Source: Candidatus Epulonipiscium sp.
GTDB taxonomy: Bacteria; Bacillota; Clostridia; Lachnospirales; Anaerotignaceae
DNA length: 37,157 bases
Direction: 5' to 3'
NCBI GenBank assembly: GCA_012519385.1
Contig: JAAYQI010000180.1
Coordinates: forward strand, 1-37,157
The notes below the pieces were generated by a model. The model worked only from the letters and a program-made list of their open reading frames with translations, did no database searches and had not been told where the DNA came from. Of the stretch, positions 17,985-26,519 are shown piece after piece (within the stretch, counting starts at the first letter, position 1; the number at the start of each line of letters is the position of its first letter). Both the position numbers and the translations under genes were made by a program.

Positions 17985-18629
17985 ATGTTTATGATTAAAA
18001 GAAATCAAGTAATTGTTACAGCTTTGGCGGTGATGATTGCGGTAGCGGGCTACTTAAATTTTACAGAAAGCAGAGGAAGCGAAAAAAGTAAGACCGCAAT
18101 GAATTTAACCGATGAGGGAGATGCAGTGGCTATTTTGGATGATTTTTCAACATTGCCTGATGATGACCCAGATGCTGTGGCAGCGTTAGACCCAATTACA
18201 GCGGAAGCTTCTGCTACAACAGGAGATGGAGCGGCAGTATTTGTAAGTGCAGAAAATGTTACTTCAGATTCTACGCAGTTTTTTGCTCAGGCAAAATTAG
18301 ATAGAGAGCAAGCTAGAGCAAAACAAAAGGATATTTTGACAGAAATGATGAATAACAACAATGTGCAAGAAGAAAAGAAAGCGCAATGTGCAGATAATAT
18401 GCTTGAACTGCAAAAAAGAGTAGAAAAAGAAACAGCAGCAGAAGCTATGATTGAAGCAAAAGGATTTAAAGAGGCATATGTTCGCATTGATGATGAAACC
18501 GTGGATGTAGTGGTAGATAAGGCAGAACTTACCGATGCGGAAATCGCTCAAATTGAGGATATTGTAAAGCGAAAAACAGGTGTGGCACAAGACAAAATTC
18601 GCATTTCCCCTCTGAAAAAAGCAAAATAG
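17985..18629 (+). CDS. spoIIIAH: stage III sporulation protein AH
   Basis: Mother-cell partner of the forespore protein SpoIIQ (or its clostridial counterpart). The protein has 214 residues with one N-terminal membrane helix (about 8-25, ending AGYLNFTES), an acidic Ala/Asp-rich linker, and a C-terminal ring-building domain (about 95-210) with AKLDREQARAKQKDILTEM and the end KTGVAQDKIRISPLK. It is the last gene of the operon and is followed by a terminator. No spoIIQ gene is in the window. Confidence 0.95.
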   Translation: MFMIKRNQVIVTALAVMIAVAGYLNFTESRGSEKSKTAMNLTDEGDAVAILDDFSTLPDDDPDAVAALDPITAEASATTGDGAAVFVSAENVTSDSTQFFAQAKLDREQARAKQKDILTEMMNNNNVQEEKKAQCADNMLELQKRVEKETAAEAMIEAKGFKEAYVRIDDETVDVVVDKAELTDAEIAQIEDIVKRKTGVAQDKIRISPLKKAK

Positions 18630-18668
18630 TATTCATACATAGGGAAACATATTGATAGAAAAAAGAAA

Positions 18669-18712
18669 GACTCCTTTTTCTCCGTGAAAAAACGGAAGGG
18701 AAGGGAGTTTTT
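18669..18712 (+). terminator. terminator of the spoIIIA operon
   Basis: An imperfect stem (ACTCC/GGAGT outer, TCCGT/ACGGA inner) with an A-rich loop ends in five T residues, about 40 bases after the spoIIIAH stop. Confidence 0.65.
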
Positions 18713-19079
18713 ATGTTATGACTTATGCAGGGAAGGGAGTGATAATAAAACCTCGCCTTATTGGAGGCTTTTACCGCATTTTAACAATGCACAAGTTTTC
18801 GTGGACTTGGACTTATCCTAATATCAAATTTGCAATAGGGGCATTATATTGGTCAAAACAAACAAGTGAAGCTACTATTAGAATAATTGTATCGATTTTA
18901 TCATCAAAAATACATTGGTAAGTTAAAACATAGAAAGGCAAGAATAAATCCCCACATTCTAAATTTTATGGAGCGTTCAAACGAAGAGTTCATTTATAGT
19001 TTTCCTTCCCAAATAAAAGAGAATCCATTTTTTGGTATCAATAGTATAGTTACATATAAAAACTGTTTTATGAAGCAAT
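18713..19079. other. gene-sized gap without a recognisable gene
   Basis: About 370 bases between two terminators. Two overlapping plus-strand ORFs (18718-18921 and 18887-19099) encode about 67 and 70 residues, but neither has a good binding site and neither resembles a family I know. The second has a basic-then-acidic composition that could be a remnant of a longer protein. I see no RNA gene or insertion sequence ends. Confidence 0.4.
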
Positions 19080-19080
19080 T

Positions 19081-19124
19081 AAAAATCCTCCAAACATAGA
19101 ACCATTCCTTTTACGTTTGGAGGA
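19081..19124 (-). terminator. terminator of the LysM/GH18 gene
   Basis: A perfect 10-base inverted repeat (TCCTCCAAAC and GTTTGGAGGA) with a 19-base loop. On the minus strand it is followed by five T residues. Confidence 0.8.
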
Positions 19125-19140
19125 GGATGTAGCCTTATTT

Positions 19141-20445
19141 TTATTGACTTAACTGAGTGATAGGAATTTTTTCAATATCATACAGGGCGTTTAACAATAG
19201 CCAATTTTGGGTGAAAGGACGCATCAAATTCCAATATCCTGCACCTTTTAATTGTTTTTCAGATAATAAATTCAACTTTCCCAGTATGCTTCTTGCATCT
19301 TCAAACCAAACCACATGCTCTTTGCCATCGTCATCATAATAACGGAAAAAAGGAGATTGTGCTAATTCATCAAATTGTATTTCTGCCCCCACAGACTGTG
19401 CCAGAGCGAGTGCTTCTTCATTTCCTAAAGGTACTGCGGCTGTTGTTCCTCGAATAAAGGGCAAAGCCCAGTCATAGCCATAGTTTGGTATTCCCAATAA
19501 AATTTTATCTGCAGGTATTTCTGTAAGTCCATAATCCACTACTTGTCGCACACTATTTAACGGTGCTACCGCTATAGGAGGGCCAAACATATATCCCCAT
19601 TCATATGTCATTAGCAAAGCAGTATTTGCAATATCTCCCAATGCGGCATAATCATGCCCTTGATAAAGCAGGCCTTCTTGATCTGCAGAAGTTTTTGGTG
19701 CCAAGTCAACATTGACACTAAACCCTTGGGCATTCAATTTTTCTGTAATGTTTTCTAAAAATTGAACATATGCATCTCTATCCTCTGGACGTACATATTC
19801 AAAGTCTACATCTAAGCCCCTATATTTTTTTTGTTTCATTGTGGCAATAATTTGTTCTATCAATTTATTTTGCATATCATAATCGTTAAATAGCTTGCTA
19901 GCAAGTTCTGTGCTAAAGGTACCTTTTTCTGAAACGGAGGATAAAAGCATAATAGGAGCGGTTTGAAATTCCAACGCCATATTAATCAATGGCTGGTCAT
20001 CTATACCACCAATTAAATTACCTTCTTCATCAAACCCATAGCCAAATATGGTCAAAGTAGTCAGATAGGGCAGAGAATTTAGCAGTACATCACGATGAAT
20101 GTAAGGATACGCATAGCCGTTAACGGTAATGGACCTACGTTTTTCATCGGAAAAAGATACTACTACTGGTTCTCCTGCATATAATATTGGGGATGTGGCT
20201 AAATGAGGGTTGTTTTGCAATAGAGAAAGTATCGTGGTATTATACATGACGGAAATTCCTCCTAAGGTATCTCCTGGCTTTGCAATATGTACCACATCAG
20301 GTGTCAATATCAAAAGAGCCTGTCCGACAGTAAGCATATTGGGGTCTGCGAAGTTATTGTCAGTTATAATTCTTTGGGGAGTAGTACCATACTGCTGTGC
20401 AATACTCATTAAGGTCTCTCCCGGTTTTACAACATGAATGTTCAA
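19141..20445 (-). CDS. LysM-GH18 spore-type N-acetylglucosaminidase (YaaH/SleL-like)
   Basis: Probable spore-associated enzyme that cleaves cortex peptidoglycan during germination. Two LysM domains (residues about 2-45 and 50-95) bind peptidoglycan. A GH18 barrel (about 105-425) carries the catalytic DVDFE motif (Asp212, Asp214, Glu216) and LGIPNYGYDW. The 434-residue length and architecture match YaaH/SleL proteins. There is no signal peptide, as is usual for spore proteins that enter the coat from the mother cell. It is divergent from the downstream transporter. I could not identify a convincing sporulation promoter upstream. It might instead act in coat assembly without strong hydrolase activity. 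Confidence 0.9.
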   Translation of the reverse strand: MNIHVVKPGETLMSIAQQYGTTPQRIITDNNFADPNMLTVGQALLILTPDVVHIAKPGDTLGGISVMYNTTILSLLQNNPHLATSPILYAGEPVVVSFSDEKRRSITVNGYAYPYIHRDVLLNSLPYLTTLTIFGYGFDEEGNLIGGIDDQPLINMALEFQTAPIMLLSSVSEKGTFSTELASKLFNDYDMQNKLIEQIIATMKQKKYRGLDVDFEYVRPEDRDAYVQFLENITEKLNAQGFSVNVDLAPKTSADQEGLLYQGHDYAALGDIANTALLMTYEWGYMFGPPIAVAPLNSVRQVVDYGLTEIPADKILLGIPNYGYDWALPFIRGTTAAVPLGNEEALALAQSVGAEIQFDELAQSPFFRYYDDDGKEHVVWFEDARSILGKLNLLSEKQLKGAGYWNLMRPFTQNWLLLNALYDIEKIPITQLSQ

Positions 20446-20668
20446 GCATTTTCACCACCTATTTTTAATATATACATAAGAATATCATAATAAAAGTATA
20501 TTCTACTTCTATGCTATTCAGTACCATAAATATAGAGATTATTCTTTATTAATCTAGAAATGTGAGTATTATAACGAAACCATAGGATTATTCTTTACTT
20601 TCTATCTGAGTATGGTGTAGAATAGGAAAGAATGAAATATTATGGAAAGGGTAAATGAGGATAGAGTT

Positions 20669-21994
20669 ATGAGTAATGAGACAAGAAAAGATAGAGACAG
20701 GTTTAAAAGTAAAGTAGGATTTATTCTAGCTTGTATTGGTTCTGCTGTAGGCATGGGTAATATTTGGTTATTTCCTTACCGACTGGGGCAATATGGCGGA
20801 GCTGCATTTTTAATTCCATATTTTTTATTTGTTGGTGTAATCGGATTTTCTGGAGTGGTCGGGGAAATGGCATTTGGTAGAGCCATGGAAACAGGCCCTT
20901 TAGGAGCATTTCGTAAGGCATCGGAAATGAGAGGTGGCCGTTGGGGGGAATGGATTGGAATTATACCCGTAATCGGAGCACTGGGCATTGGTATTGGTTA
21001 TTCTGTGGTAGTTGGATGGATATTGCGGTTTTTGATTGGTTCTATTACAGGTTCGGCAATGAATGCGGATGCAGGAGCGTATTTTGGCGAGATTGCTGGA
21101 ATGTATGGCAGTATAGGATGGCATATTGCTGGTTTATGTATTGTTTTTTTATGCATGACATTTGGAATTGCTGGAGGTATTGAAAAATTAAATAAAGTTC
21201 TGATGCCGGCATTTTATATTTTATTTCTATTGATGGCAATACGTGTTTTTATGTTACCCGATGCCATTAAAGGAGTTAGATATTTATTATATCCTGAGTG
21301 GTCCTATCTGAAAGATCCTAAAACATGGGTATTTGCGTTAGGGCAAGCATTCTTTTCCTTATCTTTAGCGGGTTCTGGTACCATTGTATATGGAAGCTAC
21401 TTAAGTAAAAAAGAAGATGTTGTTGCCTGTGCAAAAAATGTTGCTATGTTTGACACGTTTGCATCTTTGCTTACGGGATTTGTAATTATCCCCGCTGTAT
21501 TTTCCTTTGGGTTAGACCCATCATCAGGGCCTCCGTTGATGTTTATTACAATGCCGATGGTATTTCAAATGATGCCTGCTGGAAGAATATTTGCAATTAT
21601 ATTCTTTTGTGCTGTATTTTTTGCAGCAGTTACATCGCTGGTCAATATTTTTGAAACGCCTATAGAAGCATTGCAGGAAAAATTTGGATTTTCCAGAGTA
21701 AAATCTGTAATCATTATTGCTGTAATTGCCCAACTTGTTGGAATACTAATTGAAAGTGGTGACCGAGTAGGGGTTTGGATGGATGTTGTATCTATTTATA
21801 TTATTCCATTGGGAGCTTTATTGGCAGGAATCATGTTTTTTTGGGTATGTGGTTCCCAATTTGTGAAAGCACAGGTGCAAATGGGCAGAGAAAAATCATT
21901 GGGAGCATGGTTTGAGCCAATGACAAAGTATGTTTTTGTAGGGTTAACGCTGCTTGTCTATGTGATGGGAATTTTCTATGGCGGAATTGGCTGA
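20669..21994 (+). CDS. sodium-dependent amino acid transporter (NSS/SNF family)
   Basis: Membrane symporter that imports an amino acid with Na+. The first helix carries the family signature GSAVGMGNIWLFPY, followed by GGAAFLIPY. About eleven hydrophobic helices are present, as in many bacterial members (LeuT and MhsT type). ATG 20669 is preferred because GAGG lies eight bases upstream; an in-frame ATG at 20642 would add nine residues. The length of about 441 residues is normal. Substrate cannot be read from sequence; related bacterial proteins carry tryptophan, tyrosine, leucine or alanine. Confidence 0.92.
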   Translation: MSNETRKDRDRFKSKVGFILACIGSAVGMGNIWLFPYRLGQYGGAAFLIPYFLFVGVIGFSGVVGEMAFGRAMETGPLGAFRKASEMRGGRWGEWIGIIPVIGALGIGIGYSVVVGWILRFLIGSITGSAMNADAGAYFGEIAGMYGSIGWHIAGLCIVFLCMTFGIAGGIEKLNKVLMPAFYILFLLMAIRVFMLPDAIKGVRYLLYPEWSYLKDPKTWVFALGQAFFSLSLAGSGTIVYGSYLSKKEDVVACAKNVAMFDTFASLLTGFVIIPAVFSFGLDPSSGPPLMFITMPMVFQMMPAGRIFAIIFFCAVFFAAVTSLVNIFETPIEALQEKFGFSRVKSVIIIAVIAQLVGILIESGDRVGVWMDVVSIYIIPLGALLAGIMFFWVCGSQFVKAQVQMGREKSLGAWFEPMTKYVFVGLTLLVYVMGIFYGGIG

Positions 21995-22059
21995 TTTTAT
22001 AATATTATTGATAAAAATAGATTCCTTTGAAGGATTCTTAAAGAATTCTTAAAAAGGTC

Positions 22060-22088
22060 TTGATAAATAGCTAGGTTAACGGTATAAT
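22060..22088 (+). promoter_or_regulatory. strong sigma-A promoter of an intergenic RNA
   Basis: TTGATA (22060-22065), 17 bases, TATAAT (22083-22088). No start codon with a binding site follows for almost 290 bases. The transcript starting near 22095 is therefore either a stand-alone RNA or a long leader of the downstream symporter gene. Confidence 0.85.
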
Positions 22089-22094
22089 TATCGT

Positions 22095-22290
22095 TAGTGC
22101 CTTAACAGGTAATTTAGCAAATAGTTCACAAAAGAAGTCGAGGGGGGTTTCTGACAAGTATGTGCAGGAATGGAGGCTTCTGATTGTGCATGGATTTACA
22201 ATTAGATATTGACCCCCCACTCTGGTTAATTTATATGAATAGAACTTTTTTAGTCTGAAATCAGGTGGCTTTTTTAAGACACCTTTTTTT
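22095..22290 (+). ncRNA. structured intergenic RNA of about 196 nt, class unknown
   Basis: The stretch lies between a near-consensus promoter and a terminator-like hairpin (GGTG..CTT / AAG..CACC, then seven T at 22284-22290). GTGCCTTA at 22097-22104 can pair with TAAGACAC at 22275-22282 with one mismatch, closing the whole molecule. This pairing shares bases with the terminator arm. Inside, GGGGGGT (22142-22148) pairs perfectly with ACCCCCC (22212-22218), enclosing further small stems. Size, closed ends and own promoter recall 6S RNA, but I cannot confirm the 6S sequence signature. The alternative is a transcription attenuator or riboswitch for the PutP-like symporter that starts 84 bases later. 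Confidence 0.5.
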
Positions 22291-22373
22291 ATTATTCAAA
22301 TTATGCTATGAAACCATACATCATTTGCTGATTGATTAACATTATACTATCAAAACAGGAGGGAAAAAGGGAT

Positions 22374-23855
22374 ATGACTTATATTATTATATTCGCTGTA
22401 TATATCCTACTTATGGTAGCCATTGGAATGTACTTTTCCAATAAAAATGAGAATATGTCTGACTATATTCTGGGAGGACGTTCTCTAAATGTTTGGGTTG
22501 CTTCTTTAAGTGCGCAGGCATCCGATATGAGCGGATGGCTTTTGACTGGCTTACCAGGGCTTGCATATGTATCTGCTGTTGGCTCCCAGGAGGCTATTTG
22601 GACAGCACTTGGACTTGCCATTGGTACATATTTAAACTGGTTGTTTGTAGCAAAACGTTTACGCCAATATACGGAGATTTGTGGAAATGCACTTACAATG
22701 CCAGATTATTTTGAACATCGTTTTATGGATGAAAGTAGAACGCTTAGAATTGTAACGGCATTATTTATACTGGTGTTTTTTCTGGTTTACACTTCCTCTG
22801 CCTTTGTTACGGCTGCAAAGCTATTCCGTACCGTATTTGGGATGAGTTATATGCAAGGACTGCTGTTGGGTGCAGTGATTGTAGTGATTTATACGTGCTT
22901 AGGCGGATTTAAAGCGGTATGCTGGACGGATTTATTCCAAGGAATACTTATGTTTATAGCAATATTGGTAATACCTGTAGTTGCTGCACGTGTGCTGGGC
23001 GGATTCCAGCCTGCACTTGAAACTGCCAGCACCCTTCATCCAGGTTCTTTGGATATTATACCAAATGGAGATAATATTTCTTGGTTTGTTGTAATTACTG
23101 GTTTGGGATGGGGTATTGGTTATTTTGGTCAGCCTCATATTCTGGCAAGGTTTATGGCGATTCGTTCTTCCAAAGAGGTAAGACCTGCAAGAATTATTGC
23201 AATGGTGTGGGTAACTGTTTCCTTGGCCTTTGCTATCTTAGTAGGTATTTTAGGAATTGCTTATTTGAATCCTCCTTTGGCGGCAGGTGAGCATGAAACT
23301 GTATTTATGAGAATGTCATTAGAGTTATTCCATCCGCTGATTGCAGGTGTATTATTATCTGCTATATTAGCTGCAACCATGAGTACAGCGGATTCTCAGC
23401 TATTGGTTACTGCTTCGGCTATTTCTGAAGACGTTTATAAAGCATTTATTAATCCCAAAGCAACCGATAAACAATTAATTACGATTAGTAAGATTACAGT
23501 TATAGTTGTTGCTATTATTGCTGTTATTATTGGTTTAAACCCTGAAAGTAGTATTTTTAAATTAGTAAGCTATGCTTGGGCAGGATTTGGTTCTGCTTTT
23601 GGCCCTACCATTGTATTATCACTTTATTGGAGAAGAATGACAAGAAAGGGAGCTATTGCTGGTGTCATCAGTGGTGGTACGGTATCTATTGTTTGGGGAA
23701 TGTTAAAATCTCTAGGTGGAATTTTCAGCATTTATGAAATTGTACCTGGTGTAATTGTTTCTGTGATTATGATTGTGGTTGTGAGTCTTATGGATGCTCC
23801 TCCAACACGTGAAATGACAGATAAATTTGATTCTTTAAAAAGCTGTAATATATAA
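22374..23855 (+). CDS. putP: sodium/proline symporter (PutP-type, SSS family)
   Basis: Imports proline, or a related solute, with Na+. At 493 residues with about 13 membrane helices it matches PutP length. Visible family motifs are the early SDYILGGRSL, LSAQASDMSGWLL (sodium and substrate site on helix 2), the GRFMAIRS-type loop ARFMAIRS, and AILAATMSTADSQLL (the second conserved sodium site). ATG 22374 is chosen because of AGGAGGG upstream; a longer in-frame reading has no binding site. It follows the structured RNA and is followed by its own hairpin. Proline uptake would suit Stickland-type amino acid fermentation, but no proline reductase genes are seen here. Confidence 0.92.
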   Translation: MTYIIIFAVYILLMVAIGMYFSNKNENMSDYILGGRSLNVWVASLSAQASDMSGWLLTGLPGLAYVSAVGSQEAIWTALGLAIGTYLNWLFVAKRLRQYTEICGNALTMPDYFEHRFMDESRTLRIVTALFILVFFLVYTSSAFVTAAKLFRTVFGMSYMQGLLLGAVIVVIYTCLGGFKAVCWTDLFQGILMFIAILVIPVVAARVLGGFQPALETASTLHPGSLDIIPNGDNISWFVVITGLGWGIGYFGQPHILARFMAIRSSKEVRPARIIAMVWVTVSLAFAILVGILGIAYLNPPLAAGEHETVFMRMSLELFHPLIAGVLLSAILAATMSTADSQLLVTASAISEDVYKAFINPKATDKQLITISKITVIVVAIIAVIIGLNPESSIFKLVSYAWAGFGSAFGPTIVLSLYWRRMTRKGAIAGVISGGTVSIVWGMLKSLGGIFSIYEIVPGVIVSVIMIVVVSLMDAPPTREMTDKFDSLKSCNI

Positions 23856-23863
23856 TGGATAGT

Positions 23864-23919
23864 AAAATAGTCTTGTATTTTTATAGCAATTTCTTGTTAT
23901 AAAACATCAAGGCTATTTT
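23864..23919. terminator. long hairpin after putP
   Basis: AAAATAGTCTTG and CAAGGCTATTTT form the outer stem, with further pairing inside (ATTTTTATA with TATAAAA). T residues at the 3' end make it a plausible terminator. Confidence 0.65.
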
Positions 23920-23950
23920 CATTGGATATGGAATCAAAGGAGGAATCAGT

Positions 23951-24244
23951 ATGATTATAGTAGTTGCAAAAAGCAATGTTTTGCCAGAAAAAAGAGAAGA
24001 ATTTTTGAAATTGGCAAGAGAAATGGAACAAAAAAGCCGTCAGGAAAGCGGATGCATCTCCTATACATTGTATGAAAGCATGGATAATCCCAATCAATTT
24101 TGCTATATTGAGTTATGGAAGGATGCAGGTGCCTTAAAGGCTCATAATAACAGTGCCCATTTTTTATCTTTGGTACCTAAAATGAATCAACTCAAAAAGG
24201 AACCTAGCCATGTGGAGCTATACCATGAGATAACAGAGCTATAA
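23951..24244 (+). CDS. ABM-domain protein (YgiN-like putative quinol monooxygenase)
   Basis: A 97-residue single-domain protein of the antibiotic biosynthesis monooxygenase (ABM) fold, a ferredoxin-like dimer. The pattern V-x-KSNVLPEKREEF at the start, ESGCISYTLYES in the middle and the FCYIELWKDAGALKAHNNS segment are typical. Members include quinol monooxygenases, heme-degrading enzymes and proteins without known activity; the substrate is unknown here. AAAGGAGG lies before the ATG and a terminator follows, so it is a single-gene unit. Confidence 0.85.
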   Translation: MIIVVAKSNVLPEKREEFLKLAREMEQKSRQESGCISYTLYESMDNPNQFCYIELWKDAGALKAHNNSAHFLSLVPKMNQLKKEPSHVELYHEITEL

Positions 24245-24257
24245 TTTTAATTAAAAT

Positions 24258-24304
24258 AAAAGCCGCTGAGATATTTTTTTATAAAACATCTTAGTGGTTT
24301 TTTT
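24258..24304 (+). terminator. terminator after ABM gene
   Basis: AAAGCCGCTGAGAT pairs with ATCTTAGTGGTTTT (with G-T pairs) and ends in a run of seven T. The remaining 190 bases up to the next gene hold no recognisable feature except its ribosome binding site. Confidence 0.75.
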
Positions 24305-24496
24305 ATGGAGTGAAAGCTAGAATCCTTTCTGATGAAAGAAGTTTTCCGCTGTTATTAAACCAAATAACAGGAGCAATAAGCTACAGATTTGGATTTGTTT
24401 TAAAATAACATTCTTAATATGGCATTGCATTAATATAATTATTTTAATTACAAATGTAAATGGAAAATTTCTGTATATAGTAAGGAGGAAGTAATA

Positions 24497-24928
24497 ATGT
24501 CTCAGCAAGAAGAAAATAAAACAAACTCTCCAAAGCCTTTTCCTAACGATAATCCCCATGTTTGGAAGTCATTAAAACCATATATGAATGAATATACAAA
24601 GGTGGGATATATTATATTCCACGTTTATTATGAAAATGATGCAGGAGAGAAAATACCCATAGAAAATGCTCAAATTGTAATTGCAAAGGAAATTTATGAT
24701 TCCTATTTTTTTTCAAAGTGTGTAAGAACCAACCATTTGGGAATAACAAATCCTATTGTACTTCCAACATTGTGTACTGATGCATCTGATGTTAGAAAAG
24801 GAAATCAATCCTGTGTCTACAGTGCTATCATCAAAGCACCCAATATGAAGCGACAAGATATTCATGATATCCCTGTTTTTGATGGAGTTACTTCTACAAA
24901 ATCCATACAAATGATACAAAAAAAGTGA
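24497..24928 (+). CDS. N-terminal part of a spore-type peptidoglycan-binding protein
   Basis: A 143-residue protein. Residues about 35-140 look like a small beta-sandwich of the carboxypeptidase-regulatory type (VGYIIFHVYYEND, then IPIENAQIVIAKE, then IPVFDGVTS). In my knowledge of clostridial proteins this domain is usually fused to the region encoded by the next ORF, in one polypeptide. Here the two are in the same frame and are separated only by TGA at 24926-24928 and four codons. The ATG has AAGGAGGAAG upstream. It may work as a separate subunit or be read through. The role is probably in spore envelope or cortex, judged from the partner and neighbours. Confidence 0.7.
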   Translation: MSQQEENKTNSPKPFPNDNPHVWKSLKPYMNEYTKVGYIIFHVYYENDAGEKIPIENAQIVIAKEIYDSYFFSKCVRTNHLGITNPIVLPTLCTDASDVRKGNQSCVYSAIIKAPNMKRQDIHDIPVFDGVTSTKSIQMIQKK

Positions 24929-24940
24929 GGTGAAAATAAA

Positions 24941-26329
24941 TTGGTTGTAATCAGCAGGCCGTATGAGCCTTTTATACCCGAATTTATTAAAGTACATCTT
25001 GGGGAGCCAGATGAGCCAGCAGAAGATGTTGTGGTATCATTTACAGATTATATTAAAAATGTTGCCTCTAGCGAGATTTATCCAACGTGGCCAGAAAGTG
25101 CCATTAGGGCTAATATCTATGCTCAAATTACCTTTGCATTAAACCGCATTTATACAGAATGGTATAGAAGCAGAGGATATGACTTTGACATAACAAACTC
25201 TACTCGATTTGATCAGGCATTTGTAAAAGATAGAGAAATTTTTGAAAATATCAGCAAAATTGTGGATGAGATTTTTAATAGTTATGTTGTTAGATGGGGA
25301 CAAATACAGCCTTATTTTACTGCCTATTGCGATGGTAGGGTAACACAATGTGAGGGTCTTCTACAATGGGGAACTGTTCCTTTGGCACAGCAGGGATATG
25401 GTCCTTACGATATTTTGCAATATTATTATGGTGAAGATATTGACATTCTGCGAGATGTTCCTGTAAGGGCAAATTTTGAATCGTACCCGTTATATCCATT
25501 ACGATTAGGAAGTTTTGGCAGAGATGTAAGCATAATACAGAATGAATTAAATAGAATTCGAAAAAATTACCCCTCTATTCCCTTGATAAGCAATGACGAA
25601 GAGGGTGTTTTTGGAGTGGAAACAGAGGCGGCTGTAAGGCGGTTTCAAGAAATATTTAACTTAACACCTGATGGTATTGTAGGAAATGCAACATGGTATA
25701 AAATCAAGCAGGTTTTTAATGCAGTAAAAGGCTTAGGTGAACTGGCTTCAGAAGGAATTGCGCCAGGAGATTTTGATAGTCCTTTTGCGGTAAGCTGGCA
25801 AGAAGGGGATTATGGATTTTGGGTAAGGCTATTACAGTATTACATCAGAGCCTTAGCCTGCCTTTATCCCGATGAAATTCCCAAGATAGAACTTACTGGG
25901 TACTTTGGTCCTGAAACGACGCAGGCAGTTTTGGCAATACAAACAAAATTTGATTTAATACTAGACGGCGTAGTGGGAATACAAACATATGCAGTGCTTG
26001 ACAGAGAATACAGAAACAATTTGAATCGATTACCAGCAGACTGCTTTGGTGTGGAACCTCATTATCCAGGATATCTTTTATCAAGAGGGATGGGGGATAA
26101 AAACGTAATTTTAATGCAGGAATATTTGGAAAGAATTACACAAGCTGACCCATCTTTACCAAGAGTAACCGTGACAGGAATTTTTGATGATGCAATGTTA
26201 GAGGCAGTAAGGGCACTACAAGAAAGACATTTTAATGAAGTGATTGATGTTATTGATCCCAATACATGGCTACTAATTGTACGGTTATATCAAGAATTAG
26301 GAACTCCTCCTCCAGCAGAGGCAACCTAA
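24941..26329 (+). CDS. peptidoglycan-binding protein with three PG-binding domains
   Basis: A 462-residue protein. The first about 110 residues include YPTWPESAIRANIYAQITFA and RIYTEWYRSRGYDFDITNS, resembling the SpoIID-like segment of clostridial spore-associated proteins. Three peptidoglycan-binding repeats of the PG_binding_1 type follow (about 185-265, 280-360 and 375-455), each with a G-x-V-x-x-x-Q core and a GxFGxET or GIFDDA turn. No catalytic domain is seen. The start is TTG at 24941, with GAGGTGA seven bases before it. It is in frame with the preceding ORF. It probably has a structural or scaffolding role in the spore wall. Confidence 0.8.
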   Translation: MVVISRPYEPFIPEFIKVHLGEPDEPAEDVVVSFTDYIKNVASSEIYPTWPESAIRANIYAQITFALNRIYTEWYRSRGYDFDITNSTRFDQAFVKDREIFENISKIVDEIFNSYVVRWGQIQPYFTAYCDGRVTQCEGLLQWGTVPLAQQGYGPYDILQYYYGEDIDILRDVPVRANFESYPLYPLRLGSFGRDVSIIQNELNRIRKNYPSIPLISNDEEGVFGVETEAAVRRFQEIFNLTPDGIVGNATWYKIKQVFNAVKGLGELASEGIAPGDFDSPFAVSWQEGDYGFWVRLLQYYIRALACLYPDEIPKIELTGYFGPETTQAVLAIQTKFDLILDGVVGIQTYAVLDREYRNNLNRLPADCFGVEPHYPGYLLSRGMGDKNVILMQEYLERITQADPSLPRVTVTGIFDDAMLEAVRALQERHFNEVIDVIDPNTWLLIVRLYQELGTPPPAEAT

Positions 26330-26362
26330 AATGAAACTAAGAATAAGAGAAAAAATAAGTGG

Positions 26363-26409
26363 AAGGCACCTTTATCTATGGGTATATTTAGGTAATAGGT
26401 GCTTTTTTT
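26363..26409 (+). terminator. terminator after the peptidoglycan-binding gene
   Basis: AAGGCACCTTTATCTA pairs with TAGGTAATAGGTGCTT, allowing one bulge, and is followed by seven T. Confidence 0.75.
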
Positions 26410-26519
26410 AAAGGGGAAAGACTGATAGAATTGGCTTATGTTGGATTATAAGGTAACATATTTTCCTTTATGCAAGGAATATATTAGAATAGAATACTAT
26501 TAGAATAAGGAGAAGAGAT

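Noticed and set aside
22095-22290. T-box riboswitch or glycine riboswitch before the transporter gene
   Set aside because: The T-box AGGGTGGNACCGCG word and the glycine aptamer core are not present.
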